The notes under the pieces: generated by a model
What the model was told of the DNA's origin: nothing
The model's input: the letters and a program-made list of their open reading frames with translations, nothing else
The model's database searches: none
Origin: Actinobacteria bacterium UBA7422
Lineage (GTDB): Bacteria > Actinomycetota > Actinomycetes > S36-B12
DNA: 5,100 bases
Direction of reading: 5' to 3'
Assembly: GCA_002469525.1 (NCBI GenBank)
Contig: DKME01000175.1
Location: 11,198-16,297 of the forward strand
Program-made: the position numbers and the translations under genes
Shown: positions 1 through 5,100 of the stretch, in pieces
Position numbering within the stretch: the stretch's first letter is position 1
How the letters are laid out: each line of letters starts with the position of its first letter

Positions 1-87
1 AATTCCCAGCATGCTGGTCAGCCGTCCCCAGCATTCAACATTGCGCAGTACCAAATTGGAGTAGTTAAGAAAAAGAAAAAGCGTTGA
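1..87 (+). CDS. Possible 3' end of an upstream gene (partial, unknown product)
   Basis: Reading from base 1, this frame stays open for 28 codons and ends in TGA at 85-87. The visible C-terminus is polar and Pro/Gln-rich, then a short hydrophobic stretch, then a basic end (five Lys and an Arg). The stop overlaps the TTG start of the next gene in a TTGA, the same 4-nt coupling used at other junctions here, and this is the main reason to believe it. The other two forward frames are closed by stops at 62-64 and 66-68. A 28-codon open frame is not rare by chance, so the call is tentative. No family can be named from so short a tail. If real, it is the preceding gene in an operon with the DUF2231/cytochrome b5 gene. 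Confidence 0.42.
   Translation, partial: NSQHAGQPSPAFNIAQYQIGVVKKKKKR
5..34. repeat. Short palindrome with a repeated half at the left edge
   Basis: CCAGCATGCTGG at 6-17 is a perfect 12-base palindrome. CCCAGCAT occurs at 5-12 and again at 27-34, 22 bases apart, about two helical turns. It sits 50-80 bases before the TTG start, so it could be an operator, but it also falls within the possible end of the upstream gene. The match lengths are short enough to arise by chance. Confidence 0.25.
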
Positions 88-809
88 TATTCGAAACAGT
101 TAACGGTCTGCCAGCTCACCCACTTTTTATCCACATTGTTGTGGTCTTGCTTCCCCTCAGTGCTATCGGAATGATCGCCTTGGTCGTGATCCCACAATTT
201 CGTGGCACAGTTCAAAAGTATTTTGTCGCTTCAGGCGTGGTTATTTCCGTAATCGGCGCCTTTATTGCAAAAGAAAGTGGGGCCGCTCTGGCACAAACCC
301 GCGGCGTAACCGATGAACATCATGATTGGGGCAACCGTACTTTCTACTTGGCCATCACACTCACCCTCGTCAGCGCACTCTGGTTGTGGCTCGACACCAA
401 ACCAAAATCCAAGACAAAACTGGCAACCGGAACCATTGTTGTTCTCGTTTCACTCGCGGCAATCACTTCGACAGTGTTGGCTGGTGACTCGGGAGCAAAG
501 GCCGTGTGGGAAACCAGAGCAATCGAGCCTTATGTCGTGCCAACCGTTGATTCCCAAGAATCCGCTGCGCAAGAAACCGGCGTTCCTTTGAGTGAAGTTG
601 CCCTGCATTCAAGTGTCGAAGACTGCTGGACCGCCATTGGCGGCAATGTCTACGATCTCACACAGTGGATCAGCGAGCACCCCGGTGGAAGTGGGCCAAT
701 TGAGTCTATGTGTGGCGTTGATTCAACCGAGGCATTTACGGGTCAGCATGGTGGGCAGAATAAGCCCAACCGTGAACTTAACGATTATAAAGTCGGGGTT
801 CTTGGCTAA
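84..809 (+). CDS. DUF2231 membrane domain fused to a cytochrome b5-like heme domain
   Basis: A 241-residue protein in two parts. Residues 1-150 look like DUF2231: a Gly-Leu-Pro-x-His-Pro start (His12, His17) and four membrane helices near 13-36, 47-69, 86-104 and 114-134. Residues 166-241 are a cytochrome b5-like fold. HPGG gives first heme ligand His199 and the second is His222, 23 residues later, close to the spacing in classical b5; Asp191 and Trp195 lie in the usual DLTxW-type segment before it. Basic residues (Arg40, Lys45; Lys106 to Lys112) lie in loops 1-2 and 3-4. By the positive-inside rule both ends, and so the heme domain, face outside. The expected role is single-electron transfer by a membrane-anchored b-type cytochrome; the partner is unknown. 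TTG at 84 is the only plausible start: an in-frame stop lies at 66-68 and the next ATG (171) would cut into helix 1. No clear Shine-Dalgarno is present, only a purine-rich run, consistent with coupling through TTGA. Confidence 0.88.
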   Translation: MIFETVNGLPAHPLFIHIVVVLLPLSAIGMIALVVIPQFRGTVQKYFVASGVVISVIGAFIAKESGAALAQTRGVTDEHHDWGNRTFYLAITLTLVSALWLWLDTKPKSKTKLATGTIVVLVSLAAITSTVLAGDSGAKAVWETRAIEPYVVPTVDSQESAAQETGVPLSEVALHSSVEDCWTAIGGNVYDLTQWISEHPGGSGPIESMCGVDSTEAFTGQHGGQNKPNRELNDYKVGVLG

Positions 810-1189
810 GGACGATTTGGAGGGCCACCGGGGGGATTGTCCCGTTTCATTTGTGCGACATATTCTCTCCACGCAATTTCTTGCGGGTCACTTGGAGCCG
901 CTTCAACAGCAGGGGTCTCGGGCGCGAGCGACTCGAATCGTTTGGCTCGCTCCCGAAAGTATCTGCTAATCGACTTAGTAATGCTTCCATGCTTGCGGTA
1001 CCGATTCCACACAACGATTGCAAAAATCCCAATTATCGGCCACTGAAAGGTATAGACCCACGCTCGAGTAATCCCTTCCTGCGCGCGGGCGAATTCGATC
1101 ATGGTCGCGTAGGAGCAGAAGGCCAGCACCACCACTAATGGGATATGTAATTGCCAAAAATCCTTACGCCGTTGTTTGGAATCACTCAT
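806..1189 (-). CDS. Small two-helix membrane protein of unknown function, last gene of the oxidase operon
   Basis: A 127-residue protein I cannot assign to a characterised family. It has a basic N-terminus (Lys-Gln-Arg-Arg-Lys), a first membrane helix at about 14-32, a short outside loop, and a second helix at about 44-62 that opens with an aromatic WVYTFQWP motif. A basic cytoplasmic region (63-83) follows, then an Ala/Pro/Glu-rich linker and a Pro/Gly-rich end. The WVYTF.WP motif resembles small uncharacterised actinobacterial membrane proteins I recall, which is weak support. The ATG overlaps the CopD stop as ATGA, and GAGG sits 7 nt before it, so the start is well supported. Its stop (TAG, 808-806) overlaps the stop of the facing b5 gene. 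Its place in the operon suggests an accessory or assembly role for the oxidase, but that is inference. It is not the usual actinobacterial subunit IV (CtaF), which as I recall has four helices. Confidence 0.85.
   Translation of the reverse strand: MSDSKQRRKDFWQLHIPLVVVLAFCSYATMIEFARAQEGITRAWVYTFQWPIIGIFAIVVWNRYRKHGSITKSISRYFRERAKRFESLAPETPAVEAAPSDPQEIAWREYVAQMKRDNPPGGPPNRP
918..956. repeat. Inverted repeat inside the two-helix protein gene
   Basis: TCGGGCGCGAGC at 918-929 pairs with GCTCGCTCCCGA at 945-956, with 11 of 12 positions matching and a 15-base loop. It lies wholly in coding sequence for the cytoplasmic tail (about residues 78-91). No T-run follows on either strand, so it is not a standard terminator. 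It may only reflect Arg/Glu codon use, but it is the strongest hairpin I noticed near the operon's 3' end. Confidence 0.5.
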
Positions 1190-2718
1190 GCTGAAACCTC
1201 GAGGACTTCGACACTCTCAATGTCAGTCGAGGTCTTTTCCGTTTGCATCACATACAACACAAACAACATGGCAACTGTCGTAAGTGCCCAGAACGACCAA
1301 TGCAGCCCACCCTCAACGTCGCGCTCCAGCCACCAACCAACTACTGGGAGCCCGACCAGGGCAAAACCCACCGTTGACCAACTTCCATTGGCCTTAATGG
1401 CTGTCAACATTTGATAACCCAAATAGATAGTTACCGCGGCACCAATGGCAGCAAACCACTGCCCGCCAATGGTCTGGGCAATGGTTTCCGAGGGCAGGAA
1501 AGTAATGAATAAGTAAAGCCATATTAGAAAGCAAATTGCACTGACATCAGGGTATTTCTGGACAAAGGGAATGGTCGCCATATTTCTTGGCAATAGATAC
1601 ACCAAAGAAAATGGAATAAATAGCCCTAGGCCAAGTAAGGCAGCCCATGCGGCTTGATCCCCGGCTTGGGCTTGCGCCGGTGGAGCCGTGCGTGAGAGCG
1701 CAACCGAGAGTCCCAGGACCGCGCCCATCCATAGGAATTCACGTCCGGCAAGTAGTGCGATTCCGGCTCGCCCCAGTGCACCAGTATCAGCTTGCTCGCT
1801 GATCACCTTGCGAATTCGCCAACCAAATGAAATCAGGATGATCAAAATACTAATTTTTGCAATCAGAATTGCCCCATAAATTGATGTGATCATTGCGATT
1901 GGACCATCGAGGCGCAAAGACGCATTGAGTAGGCCTGTTTCAGCGAGCGCGACCACACACACCAGAGCGAGCGTACTGAATCGCCGGATCACCTTTCCTG
2001 GTTCAGCCCCTGCTCGCAGCAGGTACACGACCAATGCAACGAGGCCACCGACCCAAGCGGTCATGGCAACAATGTGAAGGCCCAAACTAATCGAGGCGCC
2101 ATTGTGTTCGTCGATTAAGCCTGAGTGGCCGGTTAGCCCGGGTAGGAAAGCTGCAGCGATTGCGATGAGTGACACGATCACGCCCGTTAATCGATCTAAA
2201 ACCACCCACCCCAACAGGACTACGAAAATGAGCAAAACGGCTTGGACCAGCATGACCTGTCCCACGGTCGTCTGGGACAGCAGAGACCACCACACATTCA
2301 CATTTAATGAATCGCGAAGGGGAAAAGCGAGTACTTCAGAGACGGTAAAAATAGATTGAAACGCGATAGCGAAAAACCACACCAGAGCACTCAAAGATGT
2401 AACTCTGCCGAGGAACGCGTCGGGCTTTGGAGCTAAGACCCCGCCCATCAATGCTGCACCCACGGTGAGGGCCATTGCTACATCGCGGATCAGAATACTG
2501 AGCGGAAGCCCCCAGAGTGTCAACTCTGGGACGGTTGGTAATCCGACAATCTGATTCTCGCTCAAAGCTCCAATCATGGCGAGTACCAAGTACATACACG
2601 TTAGGGCCACAAGCCCAGCCAAGAGGATTGACGAACGTGTTGAAATGTTTGCGTCGGGCTTTATGTGAAGCATTGGGTCACTGCTGTTTAAACGTGCCAA
2701 ATATCGCTGGATCCACAT
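1186..2718 (-). CDS. CopD-type copper transport membrane protein with a non-CtaG C-terminal extension
   Basis: A 510-residue, very hydrophobic protein with about a dozen predicted helices. Residues about 205-345 match the CopD family: His198 and His215 before a W-x-G-G (222-225), a long helix starting RRFSTLAL (245 on), a YGAILIAK segment (281-288) and a closing helix ending in SRTAPP (342-347). CopD proteins are linked to copper uptake or handling across the membrane, fitting a neighbour that needs CuA and CuB. In many actinobacteria such a CopD is fused to a CtaG assembly domain. Here residues 355-495 form about five helices without the His-rich CtaG motifs, so I do not call CtaG. The start is uncertain. 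ATG 2718 has GGTGG 9 nt upstream and overlaps ctaE by 41 nt. Met16 (ATG at 2673) lies 4 nt after the ctaE stop but lacks a ribosome site. The stop is ATGA-coupled to the next gene. Confidence 0.85.
   Translation of the reverse strand: MWIQRYLARLNSSDPMLHIKPDANISTRSSILLAGLVALTCMYLVLAMIGALSENQIVGLPTVPELTLWGLPLSILIRDVAMALTVGAALMGGVLAPKPDAFLGRVTSLSALVWFFAIAFQSIFTVSEVLAFPLRDSLNVNVWWSLLSQTTVGQVMLVQAVLLIFVVLLGWVVLDRLTGVIVSLIAIAAAFLPGLTGHSGLIDEHNGASISLGLHIVAMTAWVGGLVALVVYLLRAGAEPGKVIRRFSTLALVCVVALAETGLLNASLRLDGPIAMITSIYGAILIAKISILIILISFGWRIRKVISEQADTGALGRAGIALLAGREFLWMGAVLGLSVALSRTAPPAQAQAGDQAAWAALLGLGLFIPFSLVYLLPRNMATIPFVQKYPDVSAICFLIWLYLFITFLPSETIAQTIGGQWFAAIGAAVTIYLGYQMLTAIKANGSWSTVGFALVGLPVVGWWLERDVEGGLHWSFWALTTVAMLFVLYVMQTEKTSTDIESVEVLEVSA
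1197..1200 (-). promoter_or_regulatory. Ribosome binding site of the two-helix membrane protein gene
   Basis: On the minus strand GAGG lies 7 nt before the ATG at 1189-1187. It supports that start, although the ATG also overlaps the CopD stop and so could be reached by coupled translation. Confidence 0.6.
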
Positions 2719-3379
2719 TTGGACTATCCACCATAAAGGTGGTCAAGATCGCGCCCAAGAGGAATGCGATGCACACCCATGTCATGTAGTAACTGGCAGC
2801 TTGGGCTTGATACCAATTGGACTTGTTAATAAGTCCTTTACGTGCTCGAGCAAAGATTCCCATGCCAATGAAAATGAGAAGAAACAGGTGGAAAATATTG
2901 CTCGCGCACAGGAGAAGAACAGCGGAAGCGTAGGCGCCGTCACCCGCACCGAATGGGAAAGTGCTCATTTGAATCCATTGGAAAACTAACGCTGCAACGG
3001 AAACAACCAATGAGAGCCCGGTGCCAACAACTAACCCAGCGTGATTGCCACTACGCGCACTTCTATACCCGAACCACATAAGCACCGTTGCAACCACGAC
3101 CACTAAGAAAATCGCCCAGAAGGGCCACTCAACTGCAAAGCTTGCTTTTGGGTCACTCGGAATCGTGCTATTGGTTTGATCTGCGGTCAATGTTGAGCCC
3201 GGGGGCGCCCAACCACCATTGACGTTCAGCGACCACAGGTAGGAGTAACTAATAACAAGTGCGATTGTCCCTGAAACGTCGGCAACAATCATGAACCAAA
3301 GGCCAACTCGACCCCGTCGCGCAATTGTCGTGATTGGCTCACCCGTAGTCGGGGAGACCGGAAGAGTTGAGGTACTCAC
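2678..3379 (-). CDS. ctaE: Heme-copper oxidase subunit III (five-helix type)
   Basis: A 233-residue protein with five predicted membrane helices (about 25-49, 83-103, 112-134, 147-175 and 189-216). This is the short form common in actinobacteria; seven-helix versions have two more at the N-terminus. Family features are the R-x-G-x-x-x-W-F opening of helix 1, an acidic residue in that helix (Asp34, where the classical enzyme has Glu), His164 in the NIFHLF segment, and a final helix preceded by QAASYY, matching the usual AAxYWH region in altered form. Subunit III binds subunit I and stabilises its proton uptake and turnover. The loop at about 52-82 is long and polar, probably outside. The GTG start at 3379 overlaps the subunit I stop as GTGA; a GGAG lies 14 nt upstream, a long spacing, so reinitiation is likely. 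Sequence is divergent, but the family call is firm from context and motifs. Confidence 0.88.
   Translation of the reverse strand: MSTSTLPVSPTTGEPITTIARRGRVGLWFMIVADVSGTIALVISYSYLWSLNVNGGWAPPGSTLTADQTNSTIPSDPKASFAVEWPFWAIFLVVVVATVLMWFGYRSARSGNHAGLVVGTGLSLVVSVAALVFQWIQMSTFPFGAGDGAYASAVLLLCASNIFHLFLLIFIGMGIFARARKGLINKSNWYQAQAASYYMTWVCIAFLLGAILTTFMVDSPNVDPAIFGTFKQQ
2728..2732 (-). promoter_or_regulatory. Candidate ribosome binding site favouring the longer CopD start
   Basis: On the minus strand GGTGG lies 9 nt before the ATG at 2718-2716, inside the end of the subunit III gene. The competing ATG at 2673 has no purine-rich site, only AACAGCAGTGACCCA before it. This tips the choice towards the longer form, but the 41-nt overlap is unusual next to the 4-nt overlaps elsewhere. 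Confidence 0.4.
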
Positions 3380-5100
3380 TTGATACCCGCTTTCTCCGTT
3401 AGGTCTTGGTCTCGGGCATCGAGTTCCGCTTCATAAGGATCAGGAACCCCGTAGTCGTATGGACGCTCTGTCACAACTGGAAGTACCGGGAAGTTCTCAA
3501 GGGGCACGGGTGTTTCTGTTTGCCACTCGAGCGACTTGGATCCCCACGGGTTACTGCCAGCAATTGCCCCTGAGCGCCAGGAAGTGATAATTGCAGCCAA
3601 GAAGATCAACATTCCAATCCCAATTACGTAGGCGCCGATCGTGGAAATCCAGTTTGAAATATTGAACTGGGAGTCGAATTGGAGTACTCGTCTTGGCTGC
3701 CCCTGAAGCCCAGCCACGAACATAGACATGAACGTGATTTGGAATCCGATAAATGCAGTCCACAAGCCAATTGAGCCCACTCGTTCGTCGAGGATCCGTC
3801 CGGTCATTTTCGGGAAGAAGAAAGCTATTCCCGCCATGGCACCAAATAGACCTGCACCCATCAACATGTAGTGGAAGTGAGCCACTACGAACATACTGCC
3901 GTGGAAGTACTGATCTACAGGGACATCTGAGAGGTAGATTCCGGTGACCCCGCCGATCATTTTGTTAAAGATCACTGCATAAATCGCCATGAGGGGTAGT
4001 CGCGTCCAAGCAGTGCCCCGCCAAAAAGTCCCGATCGCCACCAACACTAGGAATCCAACCGGAATTGAGATCATCTCGGTCGAAAGCATGAACGGGTAAT
4101 TGGCAGCAGGGGCCCAACCGGTCATGTACATGTGGTGAGCCCAAACGAGTCCGCTGAGCGCCACGACCCCGACGATTCCAGCTACCGCAAAGTTAAATGA
4201 GAACAATGGTTTACGAAGGAACACCGGCATGAGTTCAAGCGCAACCGCCGCTGAGGGAATAATGATTACGTAGACCTCGGGGTGGCCAAGAAGCCAGAAA
4301 AGGTTTTCGTAGAGCCACACGCTTCCACCATTGAGTGGGTTGAAGAATGAAGTGTTGAAAACACGATCAGACAATCCCAATATCTGTGAGTACTGGAAGA
4401 AAGGGAATGCGTAAAGCCCCATGAGAGACGCTGCGAAAATTCCATAGACGAAGATTGGAGTACGCGACCAAGTCATACCTTTTGCCCGCATAGTCAAGAT
4501 GGTGGTCATTAAGTTAACGCTGGCAATTGCCGTTGAAATCGCAAATGTAATGATTGTGAGTTGGTATCCGAGCATTCCAATCGGCGCCTGGGAAGCCAGT
4601 GGTTGGTACACCGACCAGCCGTCTTGGATCCCACCCATGAACATGGAACTGATCAACATGGGGATAGCGGCAACAAGCAGCCACAGCGACAATGCGTTAA
4701 GCCGCGGGTATGCCATGTCTCTTGCACCAATCATCATGGGAACAATGAAGTTTCCAAGGGGCCCAGTGACCGCCACGATCATCGCAATAATCATTGCTAT
4801 CCCGTGGGTACCGATCATGCTGTTATAGAAAGATGGAGAAAACAGTTCTGCCCAGGTCATGCCGAGTTCAGTGCGGATCAGCATCGCGAGCAAACCAGCG
4901 AAGCCGAGAAGAAGCATGGTTGCAATTAAGTACTGAATCCCTACGACCTTGTGGTCTGTTGTGTACTTCCAGTAGCGAGCGCGCCCTAGGTCTTTGCCAG
5001 CCATGTATTCCGCGTCGTCGTGGGTAATATCGCGACCCACCACCCACCGGAGCGGGCCAACAAATGCGCCGATGCCCAACATGAACCCGATAGCCCAACC
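3376..5100 (-). CDS. ctaD: Heme-copper oxidase subunit I, divergent A-type lacking K-channel residues (5' partial)
   Basis: The catalytic subunit, visible as 568 residues from Met at 5082 plus six more codons open to the right edge, so the true start lies outside. Residues below count from that Met. Low-spin heme ligands are His93 and His404; His402 binds the high-spin heme; CuB ligands are His267, His316 and His317; Tyr271 is the cross-linking tyrosine of GHPEVY. Glu269, Asp122, Asn111, Asn129, Ser132, Ser183 and Thr184 preserve the D-channel. Arg464-Arg465 (heme propionates) and the C-terminal NPW...LEW motif are present. Spacing from His267 to Arg465 matches Paracoccus subunit I exactly (offset nine). 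The K-channel is lost: Ser291, Thr351 and Lys354 correspond to Leu282, Val342 and Leu345. The Mg-site Asp404 is Gly395. An extra membrane helix lies before the usual DHK start of helix I. The expected reaction is O2 to water using cytochrome c; another substrate such as NO cannot be excluded. Subunit II is not in the window. Confidence 0.95.
   Translation of the reverse strand, partial: GWAIGFMLGIGAFVGPLRWVVGRDITHDDAEYMAGKDLGRARYWKYTTDHKVVGIQYLIATMLLLGFAGLLAMLIRTELGMTWAELFSPSFYNSMIGTHGIAMIIAMIVAVTGPLGNFIVPMMIGARDMAYPRLNALSLWLLVAAIPMLISSMFMGGIQDGWSVYQPLASQAPIGMLGYQLTIITFAISTAIASVNLMTTILTMRAKGMTWSRTPIFVYGIFAASLMGLYAFPFFQYSQILGLSDRVFNTSFFNPLNGGSVWLYENLFWLLGHPEVYVIIIPSAAVALELMPVFLRKPLFSFNFAVAGIVGVVALSGLVWAHHMYMTGWAPAANYPFMLSTEMISIPVGFLVLVAIGTFWRGTAWTRLPLMAIYAVIFNKMIGGVTGIYLSDVPVDQYFHGSMFVVAHFHYMLMGAGLFGAMAGIAFFFPKMTGRILDERVGSIGLWTAFIGFQITFMSMFVAGLQGQPRRVLQFDSQFNISNWISTIGAYVIGIGMLIFLAAIITSWRSGAIAGSNPWGSKSLEWQTETPVPLENFPVLPVVTERPYDYGVPDPYEAELDARDQDLTEKAGIK

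Noticed and set aside
18..215. Minus-strand open frame across the left edge and the start of the b5 gene
   Set aside because: It opposes the conserved DUF2231 start and its composition (a polar His/Asp-rich start and a Phe run) looks like a non-coding frame.
829..852. Possible terminator after the b5 gene: CGGG/CCCG or GGGA/TCCC stem followed by GTTTCATTT
   Set aside because: The stem is only four base pairs, the T-tract is broken, and it lies inside the coding end of the facing gene.
592..969. Long plus-strand open frame over the end of the b5 gene and the two-helix gene
   Set aside because: It is out of frame with two well-supported genes, shows no domain or membrane pattern of its own, and has no ribosome site.
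1186..1656. CtaG cytochrome oxidase assembly domain at the C-terminus of the CopD protein
   Set aside because: Expected from actinobacterial relatives, but the His-rich CtaG motifs are missing and the region is too short.
4499..4929. Plus-strand open frames opposite subunit I
   Set aside because: They are mirror frames of a strongly conserved gene, with no start signals or recognisable protein features.
3376..5100. Calling subunit I a nitric oxide reductase
   Set aside because: The cross-linking Tyr271, all CuB His ligands, D-channel residues and an adjacent subunit III point to an oxygen reductase. K-channel loss alone is not enough, so it is kept only as an alternative.

Overview
The window is almost entirely coding and lies in a respiratory gene cluster. 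Two gene sets point towards each other. Most of it (about 806 to 5100, minus strand) is a tightly packed operon for a membrane terminal oxidase of the heme-copper superfamily. In transcription order it runs: subunit I (ctaD-like, 5' end beyond the right edge), subunit III (ctaE-like), a CopD-type multi-pass membrane protein, and a small two-helix membrane protein of unknown function. On the plus strand (1 to 809) are the last 28 codons of a possible upstream gene and a complete gene joining a DUF2231 membrane domain to a cytochrome b5-like heme domain.

The likely source is an actinobacterium. The evidence is a short five-helix subunit III, a CopD-type protein beside the oxidase, a small 'WVYTF.WP' two-helix protein resembling ones I recall from actinobacteria, and GTG and TTG starts. 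Base composition is moderate (roughly half G+C by eye), which would suit an aquatic, streamlined lineage better than a high-GC soil lineage. This placement is an inference; there is no rRNA or other strong marker here.

All junctions are overlaps. Subunit I and III share GTGA, CopD overlaps subunit III by 41 nt (or starts 4 nt after it), CopD and the two-helix gene share ATGA, the plus-strand pair share TTGA, and the two operons collide with a 4-nt stop-to-stop overlap. There is no intergenic stretch of 300 bases, and I found no convincing promoter or terminator.

The working picture is a cytochrome c oxidase-like complex: subunit I reduces the substrate at a heme/CuB centre, subunit III stabilises it, and CopD may supply copper. 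The CuA subunit II is not in the window and is expected further right. The two-helix protein may be an accessory. The b5 fusion protein is predicted to hold its heme outside the cytoplasm, where it could pass electrons in the same system, but no direct link is shown.

The most unusual feature is in subunit I. All metal ligands, the active-site tyrosine and the D-channel are present, but the three K-channel positions I could check (Ser291, Thr351 and Lys354 in Paracoccus numbering) are Leu, Val and Leu. New acidic residues appear in helices VI and VIII, and the Mg-site Asp is Gly. It is therefore a divergent A-type enzyme whose proton path, and possibly substrate, may differ from the standard aa3 oxidase.
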